Positions 1 to 13,602 of a DNA stretch of 64,000 nt are shown here, one piece after another. Below the pieces are notes generated by a model. It saw nothing but the letters and a program-made list of their open reading frames with translations. It was not told where the DNA came from and searched no databases. The stretch is from Hymenoscyphus infarciens (lineage: Eukaryota; Ascomycota; Leotiomycetes; Helotiales; Helotiaceae). Both the position numbers and the translations under genes were made by a program. Positions within the stretch are counted from its first letter, which is position 1; each line of letters begins with the position of its first letter. The stretch is taken from contig LLCB01000155.1 in assembly GCA_001414345.1 (NCBI GenBank), positions 62,001 to 126,000 of the forward strand, written 5' to 3'.

Positions 1-1981
1 GCAGAAAAGTATGAAAGCTCAAACATAGGCTGGTCCGGTTTCAGGCTAGTTGCGTCTTGTGGAACAGAGCCTAATTTTTCTGACAATGCGTAGATAATCT
101 AGTTGTTCTTAGGCCTCTATTACGATGTTATAAGAAGACATGGCCGTAGAACTGGTCTATAAACGTGTAGATAGTAATTATATTTTGAATTAAGCGTACT
201 AGTATTATCGAGAGTTTAGAAGATGAGAATATCTATCTCTATTCTATTACTAATTTATATAAGCCTATATAGTTTTAGGTAGAAACTTATACTCTTAAGG
301 CTAAATAAATAACATTAGTAAGATGCGGTTACTAATCTATTATACTTAAGATAATAGCATAGTTAGCGTAGGAGGAAGGTAGCTATAGTAAAGCGTTCTT
401 ATAAGCCGATAGTAACTTAGGGTTTTCTTACCTCTAGTTATACTATTAGCTAGTTTAGAGATAACCTAGATTCTTAGTTAAGCGCTTTATTACCTATATT
501 CGAGAGTTTATTACCTTTAATAAAACAACGTCTCTAATCTAAGAAACTTAATCAAAATGATTCTTAGAGTATTTATAGAAATAGCCTACGTATATTTAAA
601 AAAGATTATATATTACGATAGTAGTTGTTGTAATTTATTCTTATTTCCGGATTAGTTTATAAAAGTAGGCGATTTCGGAAATGCTATAATCGACGGTAAA
701 CCTTTAGAGAATGTTACTATATAGTCGAGGAAATGCGGTATTAGCTGCCTTTGCGAGGACGGGCCTTTAGAAAGCGCCTGTATATTAAACAGGAGCTCTT
801 TGCTTTAGGATCTACTATCTACAAATAATAATAGCCTAGGAAATGCTATTTCTAGACCTAGGAATAGACGATATTAAACAAAGGTTTAGAGCAGAGGAAT
901 TCCCTGATATTATAGATCTTCTAGCTAGAGTTAGATATATTATATATAATTACTAGAAGAAAAAGTTCGATTTAGTAAGTAAAGAGAGTAAAAGAAGAAG
1001 TAAAGATAGTAAAAAGTAACTAAAAAGTAGTAGTAAAATCAATATATTATAAAGACTTCTTCTAATATCTCTATTAAAAGTATCTACTATTAAATACTCT
1101 TACTTCTTATCTCTCTTCTTATTATACTTACTATATATAATCTTAACCTTTTTAATAATATAAAAGAGTTAATTAGTAAGACCTATTTAAGAGAGAGTGT
1201 CTTCTCTCTTTCTCTTTAAATCAAAGCTATCTAAAGTAATAATTATAGTACTTACTAGAATCTCTCTAGATATAAGAGAAGTAAATAAGAGCGAATCAGA
1301 GACTCTTTTATTAAGCTCTTAAATAGTTTTAATTATATAGCTTTATTAATTAACTTAAGCTTATATTAAAAAATAGTAGTACTAATATTTATATATAATT
1401 AAGTATTAAGATTCTTTATAACTTACTTTATTATAGCTATCTAGTATTATACTACTTTATCTATTCTTTTTAATATATTTAACTTAGTAGATACTATTAA
1501 GCTCTTCTTCTTCTTATCTTTTAAAATAGATAATAGTAAGTATTAATCTAAGTTTAATATTCTTTTATTATTAGTATTCTCTTTTATATTTATATCTTTA
1601 CTTCTTATATCACTCTTAAAACTATCTCTAGAATTATTATCTCTATTATTCTTCTCTTTTACTTAAGCTATAATAATTATATAGTCGTCTTTTAGATTAG
1701 TAGTAATAATTATAGATATTTTTAAAAGAGTATCTTATTTTAAATTATCTACTAATATTATACTTAGTCTAGTTTTAGTACTATTCTCTAGTAATATTAT
1801 AAGTCTAGTATCTCTCTTTTTATTCTAATACTCTCTATCTTAGATATTACTTTTAAGTATAATAGACTTATTATTAGATATCTTAATAGTATCTTAAAGT
1901 TAAAATATAACTAGTAGCTTTTAAGTATTCTATAAGCGTATAATAGATTACCTTTTTTTAAGAAGATTAAATCTTATTATT
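1..1981. other. RIP-mutated AT-rich block, unassigned
   Basis: Very AT-rich sequence in which CA and TG dinucleotides are almost absent while TA is very common; this is what RIP leaves behind. There is no open frame of useful length. Slightly less mutated patches near 650-960 still look like decayed coding sequence, but I cannot name a family. Most likely transposon relics. Confidence 0.7.
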
Positions 1982-1989
1982 AGAAGAGC

Positions 1990-2506
1990 TAGTGTTTTAG
2001 GTTTCTCTATCTAATCTATTATTCTATTCTATCTTAACGCTTCTTCTCTCTTCTATCTCTATTTTAAGACTATCTTATCTTCTCCTATTCTTAAATTCTA
2101 GCTTTCTTAGCTACTCTTATTCTATAGTACTTACTTACCTTTCCTTACTAAATAAAGAGGCTAAGATAAGAAGAGTTAAGCTAGTTAATTTCGCTTAAAG
2201 CTTAGAAGATAGCTCTAATTTCGCTTAATATCTAGAAAGCGAGTAGAAAAGAGAGTCTAGGTTCTATTAGAGAGTTACCTTTCTAATTCTACTCTAGCCT
2301 AGCCTCCTTTTTTTATCTACTTAGCTACTTATATCTTATTTTTAGAACTTTCCTAGCTACTCCTATCCTAGTTAGAGTACCTAGCCTACTAAACTTAGCC
2401 TAGCCTTAATCTTAATCTAGCCTAGCCTCTTCTATTCTTACCTAAGTAAGTAGCCTATTCTATTCTAAGTACTAGGCTAACTAAGGCGAGAAAAGCTAAA
2501 ACACTA
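1990..2506. mobile_element. Non-autonomous hAT element, family hAT-B, copy 1
   Basis: 517-bp element whose termini read (C/T)AGTGTTTTAG and CTAAAACACTA. It is flanked on both sides by the exact 8-bp target duplication AGAAGAGC (1982-1989 and 2507-2514). An 8-bp duplication with CAGTG-type inverted ends is diagnostic of the hAT superfamily. The left end, including a stretch beginning GTTTCTCTATCTAATC, matches the right end of the element at 56151-57337 in inverse orientation, so the two are one family. No transposase frame remains; first-base C to T change and CA depletion indicate RIP. Confidence 0.85.
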
Positions 2507-2514
2507 AGAAGAGC

Positions 2515-2893
2515 TATTAAATACTATATACTTTATAATACTTTTATTAAAAGAATCTTTTAGTAAATTAATTTATTATATAAGAGTTTATATATTATAT
2601 ATCTTCTTATAATCTATAATACTTAATTACTTATCTTTTCTCTTTCTAATAGTAATATTTATAGCTAGAAAGACATCTTCTATATTAGTAAAAAGTAGTA
2701 TATTAATAGAAGCTTATTTACTAGAAGTAGAGATTAAATAGTAGATCTTCTTTTAAAGCTTACTAGTAAACCTTTTAGCTTATAGATTCTAGAATACTAA
2801 TTCAAAGTTATAACTCTTTAAAGTTATTAGTAAGTAAGTAAACTACTTAAAATAGAAAGTTATTATTAATTTATATCTTAACTATTTTAATTT
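2515..2893. other. AT-rich RIP spacer between two hAT elements
   Basis: About 380 bp of CA/TG-depleted sequence between the right target duplication of hAT-B copy 1 and the left duplication of hAT-A copy 1. No gene or further element recognised. Confidence 0.6.
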
Positions 2894-5067
2894 ATTATAC
2901 TTAGTATAGTCGATAGTATTTGTAATATTATATTACTACGATATATTATTAGAAACCTACTTTAATACGTACTATTTATACTATTTAAATGCTACGATAT
3001 CTAATAATATTATCTTTTATATTATTAGTATTTTAATTAATATTATAATAATATCGTAGTATTACTAAGCCTAAATATTTAAGCTTTTTACTCTGGATTT
3101 TAACTCTACTTCTTTTTAGTCTTATCTTTTGAAACTATATAGTATAACGTATAGTGTAGAAAATATAGTACTAAATAACTAGAATTATAGATCTATTTAA
3201 ATAGAGTATTTTAAAAAAAGAATTATATAAATAGCTCTTAAACTAATCTAAGTAATATAAAGTAATAAATATAGTCTATATAAGATAGATTTCTAGGTAT
3301 GTTTCTATTAATACTAAGTACTAATTTAATAATAATAACATTAGATTAAAAGTTATAATATAATAGATTAGTATATTAAATTTATTAAATTTTACTCTTT
3401 AATTATATATAAAAATTAACTAAATTAATATTTAAAAAATTTAGATTTTATACTACTTTAGCTAAAATCTATATATATTTCTATAAAACGATTTTATTTA
3501 TTTAAATAAGATCTTATATACTTAATTTTTATTTAATTAATATATATATAGACTTAAAAGAAAGCCTTAAATTAAGGCTTTCTAATAATATAATTAAAAC
3601 TTAATTCTATAGTATAGAGAACTTTTAATTATACTCTAAAGATAATAGACTTTAGATATTTAATTTAGCTTTAATACGCGTTCTAGTACGCTATATTATA
3701 ATTAGTTAAAATATACTCTAATTATTTATAGATTAAAGAGTATTAATTATAATTACTTTAGATATAAAAAAGGTCTTTAAAAGGCTCTTTCTTTTCCTTT
3801 AAAAAGTCTTCTATCTTTATTCTTTATATCTATCTTAAAGTTGTCTTATAATTATTATCTACCTCTTTTTAGTACTAGTTATTAAAAAATTATAACTTCT
3901 ACTACTACTATCGACACTTTAAAAGTTTAATAACTTTAGTCCTCTTAATTACTTCTATGATTTTATTCTTTATTTATTACCTCTATATCTTACTTTTTAC
4001 TAATTTACTATATCTTCTTAGGTATTAAGCTCTTAGTCTTATATTCCTTTAGAATTACTACTAATATTACCTATTTTATTCTATTTAAGTACTTTAAGCT
4101 CTTAGAAAGACCTCTTTAAAACTGAGCTAGTAGTAACTAATATAAGTACGTCTTATTTAGATCTATAGAAAGTGTTCTAAATCCTAAAAAAGTCTATTCA
4201 AAGACCTTAAACTAGCTATATTTAGCTTTATATAATTAACGAGAATTATAAGATAGTTTATATATAAGAAACCTTTAAATCTAATAATATAATTAGCTTA
4301 CTAATTTCTTAGTAATAAATCTACTAGCTACTAAGAGTAGTGTAATAAGTACTATACTAAGAGATATACTATAAATAGTAGTACTAAAATTATAGCTACT
4401 TATCTTCTTAAGAATTATAGAATCAATATTAAAACTCTATACTAAAAGGCTACTAAAAAGAGATAAATTAGTATTAAAGAAGTTATAAATATAGCTTATT
4501 AAAACCCTTAAAAAAGGTGTAAGATTATATATATAATCTATCTTAACTTTAATAATAAGTACTTAGCTATTAATTCTAATACTCTAGAGGTTTTATTTAT
4601 AAACCTTATTATCTCTTATAACCTTCCTATATACTTTACTAAATACAAGGCCTTTTATACTCTTATTTAATATCTTAATAACCTTAGAGATAATATTCTA
4701 CCTAAAGTATACTCTATACTATATAACTAGGTTAAGTAATAATACTAGAATAGTTTTACTAAAACGAAGTATTATTTATCGAGATTCTAGTCTAAAATAC
4801 ATATATCTACTAATAGGTAGAAGTTAGATAATAGTCTTTCTATTCTAGAATACGTAGTCTATAGAGTTAATAAGTTTAGTAACCTAGTAGAAGTAGTACT
4901 TAGTATAAAATAAATTAAAAGGCTTTATATAAGTAAAAATATAATACTCTTTTTACTTAAAATACTCTAAGATTATAGTATATAAAAACACTTCTAAAAA
5001 TCCTAAATAAATACTTATTACTTTTAATAAATATATTTAATAAAATTAGCTACTTTCTTATAGATAA

Positions 5068-5239
5068 TGTCGGTATATATGTTTAAGAGTAAATAGCGAT
5101 TCGGATTAGTATACGTGAGCACACGTGCTTCTCGCTTAAGAGCTACTTAAGTAGTTATCGTAGCTAGCTTTACTCGGGATATACGAACGATAATATAACT
5201 CTTTTTATATCGCTTTTATAACTATAAGTTATACTAACA
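5068..5239 (+). repeat. 5' LTR of the Copia element
   Basis: 172-bp direct repeat, nearly identical to 11077-11248; begins TGTCGGTATATATG and ends TACTAACA. Unusually for this region it keeps several CpG and some CA sites. Confidence 0.92.
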
Positions 5240-7129
5240 CTGATTAGTAGACGTATAGATTAGATTAGATACTTAGTTACTTCGTATATTTCTACTACGA
5301 GTATACTTATATAAAAGTAAACTTGATATTACTAGTAGACTCCTCTTCTCTAATTATAACTCTTTCTACTATTTAATAACTTTTTGATAATATACTATAA
5401 ACGCTTCTTAAGATAGGAAGCGCTAATTATGAATATCGACTTCTTATCGACCTTCTTTTATCTACTGAGATAATTTATACTCTCTGAGATACTTATTTAC
5501 CTAAAACCTGAATTCTCTTTTACCTACTAAGTAAAGTATAAACGGACTTTTAATAATATCTAAATTTAATTTAAGTAATAATAATATCTATAATATTTAT
5601 AATATAATAGACACTCTAATACCGATTCTAACGACTTCGGAGGCTTTAACTTTAGTACTAAAATAGGCTCTAAAGCTAGTACTAAAGCTAAAGTTAATAT
5701 AGATAGAAGAGACACTTTTTACTACTAAACGAGAAGAGGAGTATACTAAAGGAGAGAACGAAGACCTTCTTCTTTAAGATAAATTTTAAGTAGACTTTAA
5801 AGGATGAGATTAAGATAAATTCGCTAAAATCTACTAATCTACTACTACTAAGTTATAACGAATACTTTATAGAAGAGGTATATAGGTTAAGATAGATAGA
5901 TATAAGATGCTTATGTCTTAAGTACTATATAACACCGCTACTAAGGTTAACTAAACTAAGTAGTTAGACGAAGAATTAAAAGATATAGTATTAGTAAGAG
6001 CTAGTACTAAAGAATTAAGATCCTATTATAACTATATAGTAGAATATGCTAAAGAATAATAAAAGCTATAGTAATAACAACTCTAATAATAATAACCTCT
6101 AGCTGAAAATATTACTTGAAATACTCGATCTAAGACGAAGGCTAGAGACGAAGCTTTATAAGTATCTACTATATAATAATAATAATAATAATAATAACTA
6201 ATATAATAACTAACACCTTCGACGACTTTAATCCTACTAACTAAAAGAAAAGACTTAAGCGATCTAGTATAACCTCTAATCTAACCTTTAAGTCTACTAA
6301 AAGATAACTAAACATCCTTCTTTATATCTTATTAATTTAGCAAAGATACTAGTAGTAACGATTTTAATAATGTCTTTAAATATCTAGAATATAATTAGCA
6401 ATAGGATAATCCTAGTAGAAGACTACTAGTATAAATAAATATAGTATATTTTGAACTAGAATTAACTTCTTAAAGTTTAAAGGGTTAAGACTACTCTTAT
6501 GTATTAGGTACTTTTATAAAAGTATATAAGAACGATTAAAAGTATAGTAGAAAAGAAGATAACTTTACTATTAAAGTTATAATCTTTAAAGATATATATA
6601 AGAGAAGTAAGGTATTATTAGCGATTTACTCTCTTACTTTCTCTACTATACTAAAAAGTAACGCTTTAAATTACTTTTATATTATGCTTTTTAACGAATA
6701 TAATAATTAATCTTTTAAAGTTTTATTTATATTTATATAATAATACTTTAAAGATAAACTTTATAAAAGAGGCTAATTATCTAAGTAGAATAATATTAAT
6801 TTATAGGAGATAATTTAAACATTTAGAGTATTAATATTATAGTCTTTTAAGAATATATTATTAAGACTTAATTTACTAAGATTTTCTCTTTTTATAGACT
6901 TTTATACTAATAGTTAGTTTTTAAATAAGCTAATTTTAACGTATAAAAAGGTTTTAGATTATGCTATTATAATATTAACTTTATCTTAAGACTCTTTAAT
7001 TTCTAATACTATTACTCTCTTATGAAGTTTAATCTGATTCTATATAAAAGTCTACCTAGAGACAGTTATAAACGAAACTATAATAACTAAGAGGTATTTT
7101 TATAAGAGTAGATAATATCGTAGTATAAA

Positions 7130-10100
7130 TAAATTCAGTAGTATAGATTAATATAAGAAGAAGAGAATATATTATATATATAGAAAGAACGATTATTTAT
7201 CTTAGAATTATAGTTAAGAAGAGTAGGACTGTTACTTTGTTAAATAGACTAATAAGAATTCTAGACACTTTAAAGAGAAGTAAGATAGATATACTAGAAA
7301 GGTATATAATATAAATATAGTATATACTTAGGATACTTAGAAGAAGGAGATATGAGAGACTCTTTATACTATTGCTTTATTAAAAGAAGATAGTTACTTA
7401 TTAGATACTAGCTTAGACGATAAAGTTATTTATTATAATATTACTTCTATAGAATTTATTAATAATTTAAATGTTAAATAACTTACTATAAATTTAATAA
7501 GTTTATTATAAAAACACGTTATTAATAGATATATCTTATAAAACCTAAATAACCTGAATAATACTTCTAATATTATATATGAATTTATAAAGGAGGTGTT
7601 TATAATAATAGCTAAAAGATATATAAAAGAGAACTTCTTTAGTGTAATAATTAATACTAGAGTAGCTTAAAAGTTAAGTATAAGATATAACTAATATCTT
7701 ATATATATTAGACTTATTAAAAGTATCTTAATTAACGAAGGTATAAAGAGTTAATTTAATATCTAGTTTAGTAAAGGATATACTCTATCTTTAAGATTAA
7801 TAATAATTAATATACTAATTAAAAGAGCTAAATTTTATATAGTATAATCTAATACCTCTTTTATCTTTTATATTAATAATATAGATAACTTAAATATTAC
7901 TCTAAATAATCTTTAAAACGTACTTATTTAAGAGAATAAGAAAGGATTAGAAGTTAAAAGGTTCTCTATTATATAATAATTCGAATACTCTTTTCTATTC
8001 TAGGATAAAGCTATATATAACTTTATATAGAAGTATCTAACATTTCTTATAGATATTAATATTCGACGACTTTATAGACGATTTAGCTATCTATTAGTAC
8101 TAAGATTATAATATATACTAGAAAGAGCTAGATATTATATTAACTAAGGTATTCTTTAACATCTTACTAAATTTTATAAATACTATTAAAAGCATAGAAG
8201 TTCGCCTAGCCGATTTAAGTTCACTTTTTATAACGACCTTAAATTTAATTATAGTATTTTAATTAATACTTTCTTCCTTAATAAATAGGCGGTCTTATAC
8301 TATATAAACGAAGTAATAAGGTATTAAGTAGGTGACTTTTTACTAGATATAAAAGCAACGACTATATAGGAGGTCTTCTAAAGATATTAGATTAATATAT
8401 ATCTTAGACCTCTTAATTATATTATTATAAATACTAGAATAAACTTTATTAGAAAGGACTTTATATACTCCGCTACCGAAATAGATACTATAGTAAAAAC
8501 TATACTAGTTAAGATATATAATTTAATTAGTATAGTAGAATAATACTATAAACCGATTTAATAGATATATAATATTATATATAAATAAGAGCCTTATCTC
8601 TTATAAAGTTTAGTACTTTAAATAGCTTTTAAAGTAATTAATAATATAGTAGGCTTAAATAGTCTAGTCTCTACTCTATTAATATATAGGGTATATACTT
8701 GAATAACTATAAACTACGTACTTTTATAACTGATTTCTATGAAGTTAGAGACCTATAAGAAGGCTACTTAAGAAGTACGAAAGTAGATTATATCTTACTA
8801 AGTTAAAGAAGCTCTTAATATATAAAATAGACCGATTAACTGAGTTAAGAACTTACTCTTAAATTTAGACGTTTTAGTATAGAGGAAGTATATAAAGTCT
8901 TAGATAGAACCTTTTATCTTTTAAGGAATTAAGAATAAGAACTATATTATAGTATTACTAAGTAGTCTTATAAAGTTTTAATTTATAGTTATAAAGCTAT
9001 ACTTTATTAAAACTTCTAAAACTTTTAGAATAGTACTAGTAACTAAGGAAGTTTCTAGTATAGTATTATCTAAAATAATACTATAACCTTATAAAAAAGA
9101 GAGAACTTTTAAGTAATAGAGTAGGTAAGATGTTAAATAATATTTGCCTTCTTTCTAATACTAACTTCGATAGTTATAGATCTGCTAGAATACTGATATT
9201 CTAGAAACTATACTAGAACCTCTTTAGAAGCGCGGACGTGGATAGCCTTAAAAGTATCTAAAGCCTTTAGGCGATATTAAAGCGTTGTTCTAGTAGTTAG
9301 ACACTTTTGTTAACGATATTAACTATATTACTTTTAAGGATATTAAAACTTTTCTTACTAATTTAAGTAAACCTTATAATATTAAAGTCTTTATAGTTAA
9401 CGATAGTATAATATATATTAAATTATAATAAAAGGAGATTAATAGATTAACTAATTATAGTGTTTTTAAGATTATTACTTAGAAGGAATTACCTCTTAAT
9501 ACTAGAATATTTAGATTATACTTTATAGATAATATTAAATTTAAGAGTATAGTACTTGCTTTTACGAAGTTAAGATTAGTAATCTAAGTATATAATAATA
9601 TTAGAAAGTTACTAGTACTTACTTAAGTACTTATAATTTAGAAAGTAAGCTAGAGAATAATCCTTATACTTATTATAATACTTCTAGGTTTATAAGTATT
9701 TATTTAAGATATTATATAAGTATATATATAATCTTTAACTAACTTAAATTAGAAATTCTTTATACGCTCTCTTAAAGGTTATTCTTAATAGAAAGATATA
9801 TTTTTTAAAGTAATTAGGCTATTATATAGTATTCTAGAAGCTAGTAATTATTAGTTTATAACGTATTATAAATATTATATTCTAAGGCTTATAATAGAAT
9901 AGTTAATATTTAACCCTTGTCTTTTATATACTAAGTTATATTAATACGACGAGTAAGTAAAGTTAGATACCTCTTTTAGTATAGTAGACTTTTAAACTAA
10001 TAATACTCTTATACTTGCTAATAACGCTTTTACTAATAAAGAAGAGCTTATTATTAACAAAGCTAGGTTTATGTCTAAAGAGAGAGAAGAGCTTACTATT

Positions 10101-10870
10101 AACTATCTAATTAAATTTAATAGAAGGCTAATTATTAAGTATTATAATAGCTTTATATCTCTTACTTAAGATTATGTAAAATACTTAGATTTAGTACGAA
10201 AGGCCTTATTTAAGATATCTAATATAAAAGAGATATTATATATAGTAGATACTAAAGATTAATATATTATATAATATACTAAAGAGGTATACTTAGTTAT
10301 AGTATCCTAATCTAAGGCTGCTTTTAACTTATTATATATTATTTAAACTATTAATTCTTAAGATAACGATATTTTACTCTTTAATAAACGAATTTAATAG
10401 TAAATCGATAATCTCTTAAGAAGACTTAAATTCGTTAAGTTAGATAAATCTTCTTTAAAGTTATATACTTTTATTAATAGATTATTTACTAATAATAAAG
10501 ACTTATTATCTTAAATCGGTTATGTTATTACTCTTATAGATAAAGATAATAATACTAATATCTTATATTAGTCTTTTACTAAATATAAGAGAGTTACTTA
10601 TAGTGTTTTAGTATTAGAATTATATACGATAAGCTTTAGATTTAACGTTATAGCTTTAATAAAATCGACTCTTAAAAGTATCTTAGGATTTAAGGTATTA
10701 CTTATAGTATATACTAATTCGAAGTCTATTTATAAATATATAGCTAAATTAGGAACGACTAAGGAGAAGCGACTAATAATTAATGTTATATACTTATAAG
10801 AAGCGTATAAATTAAGAGAGATTAATAAGATTAAATAGATTAACGATAAGAGTAATCCTATGAATGCTAT
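7130..10870 (+). pseudogene. Copia polyprotein relic (protease-integrase-RT-RNase H)
   Basis: No intact frame, but reading past stops gives a colinear Copia polyprotein. About 7600-7950 resembles the protease (an IINTR version of the DTGA site) and following segment. About 8040-8570 shows the GAG-pre-integrase and integrase core, with RFKFTF and later a VEQYY motif. About 9540-9800 reads KFKS and later SRLVIQAYND and LTQVPTIQ, the reverse transcriptase signature of fungal Copia elements. About 10560-10860 reads SELYTISFGFN, TNSKSIYKYIAKLGTTKEKR, matching the RNase H end. Stops are nearly all TAG/TAA in former CAG/CAA contexts. The identification is from remembered family motifs. Confidence 0.85.
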
Positions 10871-11076
10871 AACTAAAAAGAGTTACTATAATACCTTATA
10901 AAAGTTGATTAATACTAATAAGCTAGATATCAACCTTATAGAATAGGTAGAACGAAATAAGAGACTGAAATAGAGCCTTCTTATTAGTCGAGGGCAGAGA
11001 ATAGAGGGCTCTAATTAGTTAGCTTAGATATGTGATTTTTAGAGTACTAACTTCTGTCGTTTTGAAGAAGTGCTAG

Positions 11077-11248
11077 TGTCGGTATATATGTTTAAGAGTA
11101 AATAGCGATTCGGATTAGTATACGTAGGCATACGTGCTTCTCGCTTAAGAGCTACTTAAGTAGTTATCGTAGCTAGCTTTACTCGAGATATACGAACGAT
11201 AATACAACTCTTTTTATATCGCTTTTATGACTATAAGTCATACTAATA
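11077..11248 (+). repeat. 3' LTR of the Copia element
   Basis: Second 172-bp LTR, eight transitions and no transversions different from the 5' LTR. A short purine-rich stretch (GAAGAAG) lies just upstream as a possible polypurine tract. GATAA follows directly at 11249-11253. Confidence 0.92.
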
Positions 11249-13602
11249 GATAATATACCTAATAATAACGTTATACTTTACTAAGTTACTTTAGTACTAG
11301 GTAAAAGTAATATAAGAGACTAGACTAAGTACTACTAAATTCGATATATATACTATATACTCTACTTTACTACTAGAGATATAGCTTTTAAAAAGTATAT
11401 AGATTTTAAGCTTAAGATAAACTAATTAGAAGATACCTACTTCTAGGACTCTTTATAAGAGTTTAAAGTTTATAATGCTTTTAAATACCTCTTTAACTTT
11501 ATAAAAAAGATATATATAAGTATAGTATTATATAACGAATTTAAGAAGTTAACTAGAGGCTTTACTATACTCTAAGCTAATAAAACATACTAGATATCTT
11601 AGTATAAGAGTATTTAAAGAGTAATCGCTTTAAGGCTTAAGATTAAGTACTTTTAAGATATATATAAGTTTAACCTTAATAATATAATTACTACTTATAA
11701 TTAGTCTAAACTTAGTTTAGTAAGTATAGTACTACTTTTACTTCTTAATCTCTTGCTAATTTAATTAGATAAGGCTCTTTTTTAGCTCTCTTAAGCACTT
11801 CTTATTAGTACTTAAGAGTATGTCTAGAACTTTTAATAAAACAATCCTAATAATAGACTTTATTCTCTTTCTTTTTAAGAAGGCTTAAAGGAAGTATATT
11901 AACGATCTAGCTATATTATTCTTATTTTAAAAAAGTAAATAATATCCTCTTCTCTTTCTCTTTTACTTTACTAATAATATCTTAGAGTAGGAAAAGATCT
12001 CTAAATACTATGATTTAACTAGGAGATCGCTAGTATATACTATTATAGTAGTACTTTACCTAGCTTATAAGTAGGAGTACTTAGAAAAGGCTTAGGAACC
12101 TAGCTAGATAGCTCTTACTTAGGCTATAGTAGAAAAACTATAGAATAACGATTATTACTCTAAGATAGTATCTAGTTATATAAATAATACTAATATTAAC
12201 TCTTAGATTACGTTGTTTAGCTTACTTTATTACTCTCTAGTATTTGTCTAAGTACTTAATTTATTTACTTAGTTTTTGTTCTAAAAGAGGAGTAAGAGAT
12301 AAGCTTTAACCCTTGTTTTAACTTTACCTCTTTTTACTTTAATCTTTTAATTTTACCCCTTTTTAGCTAATATACTTTAACCTAGGCTTCTCTCTCTTAT
12401 AAGTAATAAGTATACTTAATATTATACTCTTCTATCTTAAGATATAAGTAAAAGTATAATTAAATAGTAGTTCTAACCTACTTAAAAGAAGGCCTATTCT
12501 AATCTTTATAAGATAGTAATAGACGTACTTTCTATCTTATATTTAAGTATCTTAGTAGAACGTCTCTAGTTTTTAGCTAAATTAGTAGTTATAGATTAAT
12601 ATAATCGCTTTAAGATATATACTATAGAGATACTTAAATATTTAAAGTCTTAGTATAAGATTATATTCTTTAATCTTATTAACTAATTCTAGAGTAAGAA
12701 GAAGGTATTTAACATATAAGACGTGTTTTAGAATAGCTTAGATAAGAGTACTTTTATTTATAGAATAAATAGTAGGTCTAGTTTTAATTTAAGTTTTAAG
12801 TAGTTTATAAACTAAACTTATTTTCGTTGTTTTTTCTAGTAGTATATATTTATTCTTATATTTTAAGTACTTAGATAGTTATTTCCCTTTATCTAACGAA
12901 TTTTATAATATACTATTAATTTATTATTAAATAAAGAGTTATAAGAAGGCTTAGTTATTAGAGTACTATTACTAGGCTAATTATTTCAAAAACGTTATAT
13001 CTAGTAAGTTAGTTATTCTTAATAACCACGTCTTCTAAAAAGAAGCTTTAAACGCTAAAAATTTAATTAAATACTAATTAGTTACTACTAAACTTCTTAT
13101 TAAATTTAAAGTATTATAATTAATTATATACTACGATCTTTATATAAAATATTTAGTAAGATATACTAAGACCTAGGTCTTAGTATAGTATATATATAAT
13201 ATATACTCTAAATATCTATTAATTTATATATTAAAAAGCAACTTTTAACTATATACTTAATTAAACCACTAGCTTCTTATAAAATCGCCTAATACGCTCG
13301 GTTTAAGCTATCTAGTATATAATAAACAACTCCTACTAATTATTTTATTAATATCTATTATTATTATTATATAGTTTTAAAGTAATAGAAGAGTATATAA
13401 AAAAGTATAAATAGCTTTATTTTAAGAAAAAGTAGATTTTAGCGCTTATAAGTTATTAAAAGATATACTATATAATATCACGATATTATAATAGTATTAT
13501 AGCGTATTTAGATACGTACTACTAGGATATTATAATAATATATTAATCTAAAATACTATAGTATTTTATCACGATAATACTATCGACTATACTAATTATA
13601 CT

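Larger units (their letters stand above)
5068..11248 (+). mobile_element. Ty1/Copia LTR retrotransposon, RIP-inactivated
   Basis: A complete 6,181-bp element with two 172-bp LTRs beginning TGTCGG and ending AACA (5') or AATA (3'). It is flanked by the 5-bp target duplication GATAA (5063-5067 and 11249-11253). The order of recognisable domains is zinc-knuckle-like gag end, protease, integrase, reverse transcriptase, RNase H, which is the Copia arrangement (Gypsy has integrase last). The two LTRs differ at eight positions, all transitions, as expected from RIP. It lies inside the transposase of the hAT-A element, so it inserted later than that element. Confidence 0.92.
4290..12840 (+). pseudogene. 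hAT transposase relic split by a Copia insertion
   Basis: Read through its stops, the plus strand shows fungal hAT transposase landmarks. The N-terminal half, about 4540-5067, resembles the segment around SNNLPF..V...AFR.LI.YLNP and the following IHIS.D.WTS region. The conserved DN..NN motif (here FLIDNIPNNN) is rebuilt across the Copia target site at 5063-5067/11249 onward. A C-terminal region near 12005-12180 reads KYYDLTRRSLVY and then a stretch like AYKWEYLEKAW, typical of the segment before the dimerisation domain. Many in-frame TAG/TAA codons fit CAG/CAA to TAG/TAA change by RIP. Family assignment rests on remembered motifs, not a search; outer limits are approximate. Confidence 0.7.
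2902..13594 (+). mobile_element. Full-length dead hAT transposon, family hAT-A, copy 1
   Basis: Terminal inverted repeats TAGTATAGTCGATAGTATT at the left and its complement at the right (a RIP-altered form of CAGTGTGGTCGATAGTATT seen in the other copies). Both sides carry the 8-bp target duplication ATTATACT (2894-2901 and 13595-13602). The span is 10,693 bp, of which 6.2 kb is a nested Copia element, leaving about 4.5 kb, a normal size for an autonomous hAT transposon. Unlike copies 2 and 3 it contains a transposase relic. It is heavily RIP-mutated and cannot be active. Confidence 0.88.
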
